Notes under the pieces: generated by a model
What the model saw: the letters and a program-made list of their open reading frames with translations, nothing else
The model's database searches: none
What the model was told of the DNA's origin: nothing
Position numbers and translations under genes: made by a program
Shown: piece by piece, positions 42,916 to 51,560 of the stretch
Numbering within the stretch: the first letter of the stretch is position 1
Layout: every line of letters starts with the position of its first letter
NCBI RefSeq assembly: GCF_037151175.1
Contig: NZ_JBBCOR010000001.1
Location: forward strand, 425,183 to 489,182
DNA length: 64,000 nt
Direction of reading: 5' to 3'
From: Asaia sp003994335
Lineage (GTDB): Bacteria; Pseudomonadota; Alphaproteobacteria; Acetobacterales; Acetobacteraceae

Positions 42916-43887
42916 ATGTCAGTGCATGCATTCGTGTTTCCGGGGCAGGGGAGCCAGTCCATCGGGATGGGGCAGGGCCTCTACGAGGCTTTTCCGGCAG
43001 CGCGTGAAGTCTTTCAGGAAGTCGATGATGCGCTGGGCGAGCATCTGTCGAAGCTGATCTTTGCCGGTGAGGCGTCAGAGCTGACACGCACCGAAAACAC
43101 GCAGCCGGCTCTGATGGCGGTGTCTCTGGCGACTGTGCGTGTCCTCGAAAGCGAGGGTGGTTTCAGCTTGTCGGACAAGGCAACGGTGGTGGCCGGGCAT
43201 TCTCTTGGTGAGTACTCGGCCCTTGCGGCTGCCGGAGCCCTCGGGATTGCCCAGACTGCCAGATTGCTGCGTTTGCGTGGCCTCGCCATGCAGGAAGCCG
43301 TGCCAGCGGGTGAAGGGGGTATGGCAGCTCTTCTGGGCGTCGAGGCCGAACTCGCTCACGAGATCTGCGCCGAGGCGGCCCGACTGAGCATCGAGGGTGA
43401 GGCGGATCGCCATGAAACGATCGAGCTCGCCAATGATAATGGTGGTGGTCAGATCGTGGTTTCGGGTCGCTTGTCTGCGGTCGAGCGCGCGATCGCGCTG
43501 GCCAAGGCGAAGGGTGTGAAGCGTGCCGTGATGCTGCCTGTTTCCGCCCCGTTCCATTCCTCTCTCATGGGTTCTGCAGCAGAGCGTATGGCTGAGGCGC
43601 TGGCACGCGCCGAGATCGCAACACCGCTCATTCCGGTCATCACGAACGTGACGGCGGGCAAGAATACCGATGCCACACGTATTCCGGAATTGCTGGTTCA
43701 GCAGGTGACGGGCTCGGTACGCTGGCGCGAGAGTGTGCTGGCCATGGCGGCCATGGGCGTGACCTCGCAGGTTGAACTCGGCGCCGGCAAGGTGCTGACG
43801 GGTCTGGTGAGGCGTATCGCCCCAGATATGACCGCGCGCAATGCGGGGACCCCTGAGGAAATCGAGGCGCTGCTGCGTGACCTCTGA
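42916..43887 (+). CDS. fabD: Malonyl-CoA:ACP transacylase
   Basis: A 323-residue enzyme that loads malonate onto ACP for fatty acid synthesis. Family features are the start FVFPGQGSQSIGMG, nucleophile Ser96 in VAGHSLGEYSAL, the Gln/Arg region LLRLRGLAMQEAV and the active-site His in PVSAPFHSSLM. It begins a fab gene block in which each gene is separated by short gaps. Confidence 0.97.
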   Translation: MSVHAFVFPGQGSQSIGMGQGLYEAFPAAREVFQEVDDALGEHLSKLIFAGEASELTRTENTQPALMAVSLATVRVLESEGGFSLSDKATVVAGHSLGEYSALAAAGALGIAQTARLLRLRGLAMQEAVPAGEGGMAALLGVEAELAHEICAEAARLSIEGEADRHETIELANDNGGGQIVVSGRLSAVERAIALAKAKGVKRAVMLPVSAPFHSSLMGSAAERMAEALARAEIATPLIPVITNVTAGKNTDATRIPELLVQQVTGSVRWRESVLAMAAMGVTSQVELGAGKVLTGLVRRIAPDMTARNAGTPEEIEALLRDL

Positions 43888-43906
43888 AAGCGTGGAGAAG
43901 AGAACA

Positions 43907-44647
43907 ATGTTCAATCTTGAAGGAAAAACCGCCCTTGTAACCGGAGCTTCCGGTGGTCTGGGCGCGGCCATCGCCCGCGCGCTGCACGCGCAGGGCGCCG
44001 AACTGGTCCTGTCGGGAACGCGTGAGGCCGCGCTTGCCGAAGTGGCAGCCACTCTTGGTGAGCGGGTGCATGTCTGCGCCGCCAATCTCTCCAAGGGAGA
44101 AGAGGCCGACGCTTTGGTGGGCAAGGCGGAAGCGCTTCTGGGCAAGCCGTTGGATATCCTGGTCAATAATGCAGGTCTCACGCGAGACGGCCTGATCATC
44201 CGTATGAAGGATGATGACTGGTCGCAGGTCATGACCGTGGATCTCGAATCCCCGTTCCGTCTGTGCCGTGCGGCGCTCAAGGGGATGCTGCGCCGTCGCG
44301 CCGGTCGCATCATCAATATCGCTTCCATCGTGGGCGTGACCGGCAATGGTGGTCAGGCAAATTATTCTGCAGCCAAGGCTGGCATGATCGGCATGACCAA
44401 GTCGCTCGCGCAGGAGACCGGCTCGCGTGGGGTCACGGTCAATGTGATCGCGCCGGGCTTTGTCGAGACGGCGATGACGGCCGTTCTGCCAGAGGCTCAG
44501 CGTGACAAGCTGCTTGGGTCCATTCCGCTCGGACGCATGGGCAAGCCCGAGGATATTGCCGCCGCCGTGGTCTATCTGGCGTCTGAAGAGGCTGGCTGGG
44601 TGACGGGCATGACCATGAACGTCAATGGTGGCATGGCCATGCCATAA
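43907..44647 (+). CDS. fabG: 3-oxoacyl-ACP reductase
   Basis: A 246-residue short-chain dehydrogenase that reduces 3-ketoacyl-ACP with NADPH. It has the TGASGGLG cofactor motif, NNAGLTRDGL, the catalytic Ser in NIASIVG and YSAAKAG (Tyr-Lys), and the family ending AGWVTGMTMNVNGGMAMP. A GGAG ribosome binding site precedes the ATG at 43907, 19 bp after fabD. Confidence 0.96.
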   Translation: MFNLEGKTALVTGASGGLGAAIARALHAQGAELVLSGTREAALAEVAATLGERVHVCAANLSKGEEADALVGKAEALLGKPLDILVNNAGLTRDGLIIRMKDDDWSQVMTVDLESPFRLCRAALKGMLRRRAGRIINIASIVGVTGNGGQANYSAAKAGMIGMTKSLAQETGSRGVTVNVIAPGFVETAMTAVLPEAQRDKLLGSIPLGRMGKPEDIAAAVVYLASEEAGWVTGMTMNVNGGMAMP

Positions 44648-44888
44648 GGGCATCGGTTCCTCGCGCACGCAAAGCTTGGCGTGTGAGGGTAAACCATGCT
44701 AAGCGCCCGCTGCTTCGTCCGAAGCGTGGGCAACATGGCCCGCCGGGGCCCGATCTTCGGTCCGCGATTCAGAGCACTGGCCGTGAGCGCCGCCTCTGGA
44801 GTAAAGACGGGGACCGACTGGGCAACCAGACGGATGGTAAACAGTTTCGAACCGCCCGAATTGCCGGGCACACAGGAAGCCAGAACAG

Positions 44889-45128
44889 ATGAGCGAAATC
44901 GCCGATAAGGTTAAGAAAATCGTTGTTGAGCATCTCGGCGTTGAAGAGAGCAAGGTGACCCCTGACGCTTCCTTCATCGACGACCTCGGCGCTGACAGCC
45001 TCGACACGGTTGAGCTGGTCATGGCGTTCGAAGAAGCCTTCAGCGTCGAAATCCCCGAAGATGCCGCCGAGAAGATCGCGACCGTCAAGGACGCCATCGA
45101 CTACATCGAAAAGCAGAAGGCCGCCTGA
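44889..45128 (+). CDS. acpP: Acyl carrier protein (housekeeping)
   Basis: A 79-residue acidic protein with the phosphopantetheine site Ser37 in DDLGADSLDTVELVM. It carries acyl intermediates in fatty acid synthesis. A 241-bp gap separates it from fabG and probably contains its own promoter, as is usual for this abundant protein; two hairpins follow it. It differs from the second ACP encoded at 59675-59935. Confidence 0.97.
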   Translation: MSEIADKVKKIVVEHLGVEESKVTPDASFIDDLGADSLDTVELVMAFEEAFSVEIPEDAAEKIATVKDAIDYIEKQKAA

Positions 45129-45134
45129 TCCGGC

Positions 45135-45197
45135 TGCATCGGGTATACTGACCCGATGCAATGATCTTTCTCCGGCTCCCCCTTTCAGCGGAGCCGG
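45135..45197 (+). other. Two tandem hairpins between acpP and fabF
   Basis: TGCATCGGGT/ACCCGATGCA (45135-45144 and 45151-45160, 6-nt loop) is a perfect 10-bp stem starting 6 bp after the acpP stop codon. CCGGCTCC/GGAGCCGG (45172-45179 and 45190-45197, 10-nt loop) follows. Neither has a T-run, so they look more like mRNA-stabilising or processing structures than terminators. Confidence 0.65.
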
Positions 45198-45276
45198 GAC
45201 ATACGACGAGATTGACAGCCTCTCCCCTTTGGCAGCCGCCGGGAGAAGGCCTTTATGACTGGAGCTTCGTCCGCCC

Positions 45277-46560
45277 ATGATGGCAAACCTATCGGCAATG
45301 AAAGAAAGACGCGTCGTCGTCACCGGTATGGGGCTTGTCACGCCACTGGCGGTGGGCGTGGAACAGACGTGGCAACGTCTTATCGCCGGACAGACCGGCA
45401 TTGGTCGCATCACCAGCTTCGACCCAAGCGATCTCCCGGCCCATGTGGCGGGTGAGGTACCCGAGGGACCGACGGCAGAAGGTGGCCTGACGCTGTCCGA
45501 CTGGGTTCCGACGAAGGACCAGAAGAAGATGGATCGCTTTATCCATCTTGGCATGGCGGCTGCCATCCAGGCCGTAGAGGATTCCGGCTGGAAGCCTGAA
45601 ACCGAGGAAGACCGTTGCGCAACCGGCGTGATGATCGGCTCGGGTATCGGTGGTCTGCAGACGATCTACGACGCCTCGCTCACCGTGGCGAGCGGCAAGG
45701 CGCGGCGCCTGTCACCGTTCTTCATCCCTTCTGCCCTGATCAACCTGATCTCGGGTCATGTCTCAATTCGCTATGGTTTCAAGGGACCGAACCACTCGGC
45801 CGTAACCGCTTGCGCGACGGGTGTGCACGCGATTGGTGACGCAACCCGTCTCATCATGCTCGGCGATGCTGATGTCATGATCGCTGGGGGTGCTGAAGCT
45901 GCCGTTTGCCCGCTCGGTATTGCCGGGTTCTCCTCGGCTCGTGCGCTCTCGACGAGCTTCAACGAGACGCCGGAAAAGGCCTCGCGCCCCTGGGACCGTG
46001 ATCGCGACGGTTTTGTCATGGGCGAGGGCTCGGGCATTGTGGTGCTCGAGGAGTACGAGCACGCCAAGGCGCGTGGCGCGAAGATCTATGGCGAAATCAT
46101 CGGCTATGGCCTCTCGGGCGATGCCCATCACATCACGGCGCCTGCCGAGGGTCATGAGGGTGCGTTTCGTGCCATGACGGCGGCTTTGCGTTCGGCTGGT
46201 ATCAGCCCGGCGGATATCGACTACGTCAATGCGCACGGCACCTCCACCATGGCAGATGATCTGGAACTCGATGCGGTTGAGCGCTTCTTCGGCGCGGACG
46301 CGAAGAGTGTGGCCATGTCCTCTACAAAATCCGCTACAGGGCATCTCCTGGGTGCGGCGGGTTCGGTCGAGGCCATGTTCTCGATGCTTGCCATTCGTGA
46401 CAACGTGGCGCCCCCGACGCTCAATCTGGACAACCCGGCGCGTGAGAGCGTGATCGACCGCGTGGCCCATGAGGCCCAGCAGCGCAAGATCAACATCGCT
46501 CTCTCCAACAGCTTCGGTTTCGGCGGCACGAATGCCAGCCTGATCGTCAAGGGCGTCTGA
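45277..46560 (+). CDS. fabF: 3-oxoacyl-ACP synthase II
   Basis: A condensing enzyme of up to 427 residues that elongates acyl-ACP. The family core starts at ERRVVVTGMGLVTPLAVGVE; the nucleophilic Cys is in VTACATGVHAIGDA, and the two His residues in NAHGTSTMADD and SATGHLLGAAG complete the triad, with NSFGFGGTN near the end. Starts at 45277, 45280 and 45298 are all in frame; the last gives the most typical N-terminus (MKERRVVVTG) but none has a strong ribosome binding site. Confidence 0.96.
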   Translation: MMANLSAMKERRVVVTGMGLVTPLAVGVEQTWQRLIAGQTGIGRITSFDPSDLPAHVAGEVPEGPTAEGGLTLSDWVPTKDQKKMDRFIHLGMAAAIQAVEDSGWKPETEEDRCATGVMIGSGIGGLQTIYDASLTVASGKARRLSPFFIPSALINLISGHVSIRYGFKGPNHSAVTACATGVHAIGDATRLIMLGDADVMIAGGAEAAVCPLGIAGFSSARALSTSFNETPEKASRPWDRDRDGFVMGEGSGIVVLEEYEHAKARGAKIYGEIIGYGLSGDAHHITAPAEGHEGAFRAMTAALRSAGISPADIDYVNAHGTSTMADDLELDAVERFFGADAKSVAMSSTKSATGHLLGAAGSVEAMFSMLAIRDNVAPPTLNLDNPARESVIDRVAHEAQQRKINIALSNSFGFGGTNASLIVKGV

Positions 46561-46576
46561 TCCACGGAATGCGGGC

Positions 46577-47587
46577 ATGAAGCGAGTCGTTCTTGCCCTC
46601 TTCCTTCTTCTTGTTCTGAGCACGGCGGGGTGCGCGGGCTGGACCTGGTCCTACGCGCGCCGAACCGGGCCGCTCGCAGTAGCGACCGATCACGTCGTGC
46701 CTCACGGCAGCACTGCACATATCGCCCATGATCTCGCGTTGGCGCAGATCATTCCCCCGGGGCGTATCTCCGAATTCCAGTTCCGCCTGATTACGAGGCT
46801 GACGACGACGCAAGGCGCGCTCCATGCCGCCGAGCTGCATTTCCCGGCTGGTGCTTCGGTGCTCGACGTGTTGGCGATCCTGCGTCATGCGCCACCGGTC
46901 CGGCACTTTCTCACGATCCCTGAAGGACGTACGGCCCGGCAGATCGCGTTGATATTGGGTGAGGCCCCGCTGCTTACGGGGCCCTTGCCCCCGCTCGCGG
47001 AAGGCGCAATCCTGCCTCAGACCCTTGCTTACGAACGGGGTACGCCGCGTGCGCAGATCGCACTGCGCCTTGAGACGCTCATGAGACAGACCCTCGCGCG
47101 TGTCTGGGCCCAGCGTGATCCATCGATCGGCCTTGCCTCTCCCGAACAGCTTCTGATCCTTGCCTCGATTGTTGAGCGGGAGACGGGGGTGAATGCCGAG
47201 CGGCCCATGGTGGCCCGCGTGTTCCTGAATCGTCTGGGGCAGAATATGAAGCTGCAATCAGACCCGACAGCCATCTATGACCTGAGCGAGGGGTTGGGAG
47301 TGCTGGATCATGGCGTGACCCATGACGAGCTGCATCGTCCGGGCCCGCATAATACCTATGTTGTCGATGGCCTTCCCGAGGGTCCTATCTGTTCACCGGG
47401 TGTGGCCGCACTGGAGGCGGTCGCGCATCCCGCGCAGGGCGATATGCTGTATTTCGTGGCGGATGGGACAGGGGGGCATGGATTCTCGCATGATCTGCGC
47501 GAGCATAATCAGCGTGTTGAGGCGCTCAGAACGATGAAATCCGCGCATGCTGCGAAGCCGAAGACCGTAGCGCCCGCCCATCCGTGA
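46577..47587 (+). CDS. mltG: Endolytic peptidoglycan transglycosylase MltG
   Basis: A 336-residue YceG-like protein. An N-terminal membrane anchor (VVLALFLLLVLSTAGCAG) is followed by a LysM-like region and the catalytic domain with the key Glu in LASIVERETGVNAERPMVA, then LQSDPTAIYDL, NTYVVDGLPEGPI and the terminal YFVADGTGGHGFSHDLREHN. It cleaves nascent glycan strands and helps set their length. The fabF-mltG order is common; the gap is 16 bp. Confidence 0.95.
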   Translation: MKRVVLALFLLLVLSTAGCAGWTWSYARRTGPLAVATDHVVPHGSTAHIAHDLALAQIIPPGRISEFQFRLITRLTTTQGALHAAELHFPAGASVLDVLAILRHAPPVRHFLTIPEGRTARQIALILGEAPLLTGPLPPLAEGAILPQTLAYERGTPRAQIALRLETLMRQTLARVWAQRDPSIGLASPEQLLILASIVERETGVNAERPMVARVFLNRLGQNMKLQSDPTAIYDLSEGLGVLDHGVTHDELHRPGPHNTYVVDGLPEGPICSPGVAALEAVAHPAQGDMLYFVADGTGGHGFSHDLREHNQRVEALRTMKSAHAAKPKTVAPAHP

Positions 47588-47718
47588 CGTTCTGAGCAGG
47601 AGGCGTTTCCGGCATCGCCAAGGCGCTCCTGAATGATGGACCGGCCTCGAAGAAAGACGTATCAGTTCGACGCGCGACGCTCAGGGGGCGGTAATCCCCC
47701 GGAGCGCCGCTAGATCCC

Positions 47719-48576
47719 CTATTTGGGCGCAGCGAGTGACTCGCTCTTGATGGCTCCATGAGACTGGCTCGAGAAGGATTTGTGGCTGTCGTAATTGGCA
47801 GGGTAGGGGCTGGAGCCCACCGCGCTGCCTGACGTTGCTGCTGCCGTCGTGGCGGGTGTGGTGGTGGTTTGCGGCGTACTGCCCTGTTGCTGAACCACCT
47901 GCATAAGGATGCGGCGCAACGGGTCGGCGCCCGTGTTGTTCACGCGCATTGAGATCACGATATCTTCGGGACCCACTGGCTGGTTGTAGAACGCCCGGTT
48001 GGATCCGCTGTCGATAGTCAGCTTCGAACCGCCAAGCGAGGCGCCTGCGAACAGTCCCGATGACTTCTGAAGCGCGAGAATATCCGTGTTCGAGGCGCCA
48101 GCCGATCCGCTCTCGATCCCGCTTCCCATATTAGCGAATGAGGCCGAAGCCCCGGCGCTGAACTTGAATTGACTGTCGAGGAGTGCCTGAAGTCCGCGAT
48201 CGGACATCACGAAGAACATGAGCTCCGAGCTCTCCACTCCAAGCTGAATCCCCATAGAGGCTGAGCTGAGCGTGTAGAAGGCGGGGTCCGACCAGGAGCC
48301 GCGCGCGTCGCGCGAGAGCAGGAGGCATCCGCCGCCTGCACCGCCGAAGACGATCGACATGCGAAACACCGAGGGACACACCATGACAGCGCGCGCCTTG
48401 GCGAGATAACGCTGCGCGCGGGAATTGGGGTTCGTACCCTGAAAGATGTCCTGTACGGCAAGCGTTGCCCGATCGACCAGCGCCTGCTGCTTCGATGCGG
48501 CCACGGCGGGAAGGGCGGTCAGGCCCGATGCCAGAAGTACCGTCGAGGCGACGAGTCGGCGGGGGAAAGAAACCAT
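47719..48576 (-). CDS. SYLF-domain (YSC84-like) lipid-binding exported protein
   Basis: A 285-residue protein with a signal peptide (cleavage near AVAASK). The SYLF/YSC84 domain occupies about residues 40-215: AKARAVMVCPSVFRMSIVFGG, GCLLLSRDARGSWSDPAFYTL and GLQALLDSQFKFSAGASASF are typical. SYLF domains bind phosphoinositides or other anionic lipids. A Thr/Ser/Ala-rich tail follows. It could bind lipids such as those made by the nearby sphingolipid locus, but this is only proximity. Confidence 0.8.
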   Translation of the reverse strand: MVSFPRRLVASTVLLASGLTALPAVAASKQQALVDRATLAVQDIFQGTNPNSRAQRYLAKARAVMVCPSVFRMSIVFGGAGGGCLLLSRDARGSWSDPAFYTLSSASMGIQLGVESSELMFFVMSDRGLQALLDSQFKFSAGASASFANMGSGIESGSAGASNTDILALQKSSGLFAGASLGGSKLTIDSGSNRAFYNQPVGPEDIVISMRVNNTGADPLRRILMQVVQQQGSTPQTTTTPATTAAATSGSAVGSSPYPANYDSHKSFSSQSHGAIKSESLAAPK

Positions 48577-48749
48577 GAGTATCTGGGCCTCGTATCTGGA
48601 TCCGTCAGGGGAAACCTAGCCGTGACGGGTAATTATGGCGTGAGAATGGTGGGGCAGGGTGGCCCTTAACGCGCGATGCGTAAAGAGCCGCGGCGCGGCG
48701 TCCCGGGATCATTCAAGGCGAAACCTTCCCCCCAATGGGGCTGTGTTGC

Positions 48750-49544
48750 TCAGAGCAGTTCCATGCCCGCCGCATGGGCGATGGGCTCGGCTACGCCGGG
48801 CGCGGCCGCCAGAATGGAGATACATCCTGTCATCCCGCCATCGCGCAGGAAAGGCGAGACCCGGGCCCCGCTCTCATGCAGCAATACGAGCGCTGCCGCC
48901 ACGTCCCAGAGATTGATGGCGATTTCGAGATAGCCATCGCAGCGTCCCGAGGCGACATCGGCCAGAGCCAGGGCTCCACAGGCGCCCGTGCGGGGGGCGA
49001 TACCGAGCTCCAGAAAGGCCTTGGAGAGATTGGCAAAGGTTTCGGGCGAAACCTTTGCGCTCCACCCCATTTCGACCATGGCGCTTCTGGTGTCGTCCAC
49101 GGGTGAGGCTTTGAGCGCCCGACCGTTCATCCACGCGCCCACACCGCGCTGCGCCGTGTAGATTTCTCCCAGAGCCGGGGCATTGATCACACCCGCCACC
49201 GGGATGTTGCCCTGCATCAGACCAAGCGAGACACACCAGCGTTCACGACCACGAGCATAATTGGAGGTGCCGTCGATCGGATCGATCACCCAGGTCAGGC
49301 CTCCCTGTCTCTGGCGACCGCCTTCCTCGCCCATGAACCCATCCTCAGGGAAAAGGGTTTCGAGGCGTTTTGAAACCAGTGCCTCCACCGCCATGTCGGC
49401 TTCGGTCACGTAATCCTGCAGGCCCTTGGTCGTGCCGACCGGACCTCCCGGTGGCGGCCTCATTGCCATGGCCAGAGCAGCGGCATCGGCCACGACGGCG
49501 CGCGCCACTTCCAGACGTTGGGCAATCAGGCGTTGATCGGTCAT
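48750..49544 (-). CDS. Inositol monophosphatase-family phosphatase (SuhB/CysQ-like)
   Basis: A 264-residue Mg-dependent phosphatase. The metal-binding motifs are GEEGG, the DPIDGTSNYARG loop (Asp-Pro-Ile-Asp-Gly-Thr) and the C-terminal INLWDVAAALVLLHESGA. Substrates in the family include inositol-1-phosphate, fructose-1,6-bisphosphate and 3'-phosphoadenosine compounds; sequence alone does not decide. The ATG has a GGAG site 7 nt upstream. It follows mmcB by 11 bp on the same strand. Confidence 0.88.
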   Translation of the reverse strand: MTDQRLIAQRLEVARAVVADAAALAMAMRPPPGGPVGTTKGLQDYVTEADMAVEALVSKRLETLFPEDGFMGEEGGRQRQGGLTWVIDPIDGTSNYARGRERWCVSLGLMQGNIPVAGVINAPALGEIYTAQRGVGAWMNGRALKASPVDDTRSAMVEMGWSAKVSPETFANLSKAFLELGIAPRTGACGALALADVASGRCDGYLEIAINLWDVAAALVLLHESGARVSPFLRDGGMTGCISILAAAPGVAEPIAHAAGMELL

Positions 49545-49555
49545 GCAGGAACTCC

Positions 49556-50128
49556 TTAGTCAACACGTCTCGCCGCGCGAAGAGAGGCCGTCATGGCGGG
49601 ATCTTCAAGGGCCATGAGGCGCAAGGCGGCGCCATGGCCGAAAAGCTGCATCAGCGTCTTTCGGCGGGCGGCCGCCAGCTTGATGAGCGGCGCATCGCGT
49701 ATCATCGCACATTCCGGCAGGATGGTTGAGGGGCTTTCCGGCAGATGGGCGATGAAGAGTCCGACATCTTCCGGGATCAGCTCACGGGGGAAATTCTGGT
49801 CCACGGCAAAATAAAGCCTGTCACACCAGGCACGATATTCCGGCCATTTCCTGTCACTCAGGTAGTCGCGCGGGCCAGATTTGATCTCGATGCAGTGCAG
49901 TTCCCCGCTCTGGGTGAGGGCCATGACATCGGCACGTCTGCCTGCTGCGGGAAGGGAGAATTCATTCACACAAGCCCAGCGCATGGTCCGGCAAAGGCCA
50001 AGCACGGCTCGTCTGATCGCGAACTGGGTTTCTGGCAGGGAGAGCGCGGGGGAATTGGCTTCCGCTGCGTCCCCCGCCTTCGCGCTGTCTGCGGCAAAAG
50101 CATGTGTGGGGCGATCGGGAGGTTGCAT
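49556..50128 (-). CDS. mmcB: MmcB-family DNA repair endonuclease-like protein
   Basis: A 190-residue protein matching the MmcB family described in Caulobacter, an SOS-linked nuclease. The PD-(D/E)XK-like core is seen in GRRADVMALTQSGELHCIEIKSG; other blocks are DYLSDRKWPEYRAWCDRLYFAV and LIPEDVGLFIA. The first 30 residues are a poorly conserved extension. I see no convincing LexA box upstream. Confidence 0.85.
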   Translation of the reverse strand: MQPPDRPTHAFAADSAKAGDAAEANSPALSLPETQFAIRRAVLGLCRTMRWACVNEFSLPAAGRRADVMALTQSGELHCIEIKSGPRDYLSDRKWPEYRAWCDRLYFAVDQNFPRELIPEDVGLFIAHLPESPSTILPECAMIRDAPLIKLAAARRKTLMQLFGHGAALRLMALEDPAMTASLRAARRVD

Positions 50129-50186
50129 CTTCTGCGCGTGCCTTTATCCAACGAAGACATGACCGTGACCGGGTTGGGAGAGAAAC

Positions 50187-50513
50187 TTGCCGGATAAACG
50201 TGACAGAGCTGATCAGGTTACTTCCCTTTCCCGCTGGTTGCAGCGCGAGAAGGCGTTGAGCTGCGCCCTTCTGGGGGTGATCGTCTTTGTGCTGGGTTAT
50301 CTCTGCGGGCATCTGGACGAGCGTCTGCACTTCGCCCTGGATGTGGTCGCGCTCGGTGCATTTGCTGCGGCGGCCTTTCTCGAGCGACAGGCCGCTCCCA
50401 GAATGGTCTGGATCTTGCTTCTCGTCGCTTGCGTCATTTTTGCCCAGATGGATTTCCGGCTTTCCAGCGCGCTTTCGCAGCCTCGCTCAGAGGGTGCTTT
50501 CGAGGCGCGCTAG
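50187..50513 (+). CDS. Small membrane protein of unknown function
   Basis: A 108-residue protein with a basic N-terminus and three hydrophobic helices (SCALLGVIVFVLGYLCG; FALDVVALGAFAAAAFLE; MVWILLLVACVIFAQM). TTG start with GGGAGAG 4-5 nt upstream. Its 3' end overlaps the convergent glycosyltransferase gene by 27 bp. No family recognised; the good ribosome binding site and membrane pattern argue that it is real. Confidence 0.6.
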   Translation: MPDKRDRADQVTSLSRWLQREKALSCALLGVIVFVLGYLCGHLDERLHFALDVVALGAFAAAAFLERQAAPRMVWILLLVACVIFAQMDFRLSSALSQPRSEGAFEAR

Positions 50514-51560
50514 GATTTCCCGACCCCGCCGGTCGAAGGATGCGGCGTCAAAGCGTGAGAGAACACGCTCGCGCCCCGTCGCTCCCATGGCAGAAAGGCG
50601 CGCGGGCGCACGCAGGAGTTCGGCCATGGCAAGAGCGAGGGAGTCGGAATCATTTGGCGGGACGATGCGGCCACAGGATTCTGTGATCGTATGGGGCAGT
50701 TCACCCGCCTCCGATGCGATGACCGGTACGCCGCAAAGCAGCGCTTCATGGGCGGCGAGGCACAGCCCCTCCCACTGGGATGGCTGGACGTAGATCTGCA
50801 GGCTTGAGAGAAATTCCTTGGGGTCGGCATTATAGCCATCGAGGATCACGGGCAGACGATCACGCGCAATCAGCTCTGCCAGCCGGTCGCGTTCCTCACC
50901 CTCGCCAGCGATATGCACTTCGAACTCCGGCAGCCCCTCTATCTTGCCAAGCAACCGTACGGCCGCGCAGAGCACGTCATAGCCCTTGACCGGATGCAGG
51001 CGTCCGAGACTGCCTATTCTAATCGGGCCGCCCTCCGACCACGGGACCGCTATCGGGAAATCGTGGCTCGCGCGGAATATCGGCCAGCAGGTAAGCTTGC
51101 TCGGGGGAAGTCCCAGCTTGCGCTCGGTTTCCAATTCAACGCAGGTCGAGTCAGCAATCCAAAGTCTCGAGAGCCCGCGCATCAGGCGCAGCAGCCGGGC
51201 ATTGGCGGGTTTGAGCCGCGAAGAGTGCTGCCAACTCACCACGGGCAGGCGGCGGCGCAATCCGACCAGCTGACCCAGAAGCGTTGCACGCGTAAGGGAA
51301 GTCCAGATCAGGTCAGGCTTCTGCTCGCCGATTTCGCGGTTTAGCCAGAGCAGAGCGGCAAGGTGGTCCTTGCGACCGCCTTCGCGCACATGAACGGTCA
51401 AGCCCGCCTGAAGCATGGGCTTGATGGCGCGCCCGTCGCGCCTGGTCAGCGCGAGAACGATCACTTCATGACCGTTTTCACGCATGACCTGCGTAATCGC
51501 GGGAACCGGCAGGGCTGCGCCGCCGCCCTCCACGGAGTTGATGACGTAAGCGATCTTCAT
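50487..51560 (-). CDS. Glycosyltransferase family 4 protein
   Basis: A 356-residue GT-B glycosyltransferase. The N-terminal domain begins MKIAYVINSVEGGGAALP; the C-terminal GT4 domain has IGSLGRLHPVKGYDVL, the QPSQWEGLCLAAHEALLCGVPVIAS block with its EALLCG (E-x7-E) region and ends with a helical tail. It would transfer a sugar from a nucleotide sugar to a lipid or glycan. It is the last gene of the six-gene operon that contains LptF/LptG-like and hydroxylase genes, so a sphingolipid or surface-glycan acceptor is likely. ATG overlaps the upstream gene (ATGA). Confidence 0.88.
   Translation of the reverse strand: MKIAYVINSVEGGGAALPVPAITQVMRENGHEVIVLALTRRDGRAIKPMLQAGLTVHVREGGRKDHLAALLWLNREIGEQKPDLIWTSLTRATLLGQLVGLRRRLPVVSWQHSSRLKPANARLLRLMRGLSRLWIADSTCVELETERKLGLPPSKLTCWPIFRASHDFPIAVPWSEGGPIRIGSLGRLHPVKGYDVLCAAVRLLGKIEGLPEFEVHIAGEGEERDRLAELIARDRLPVILDGYNADPKEFLSSLQIYVQPSQWEGLCLAAHEALLCGVPVIASEAGELPHTITESCGRIVPPNDSDSLALAMAELLRAPARLSAMGATGRERVLSRFDAASFDRRGREILARLESTL

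Noticed and set aside
43075..44668. Two long minus-strand frames antisense to fabD and fabG
   Set aside because: fabD and fabG carry all catalytic residues; the antisense frames are compositionally skewed and without motifs.
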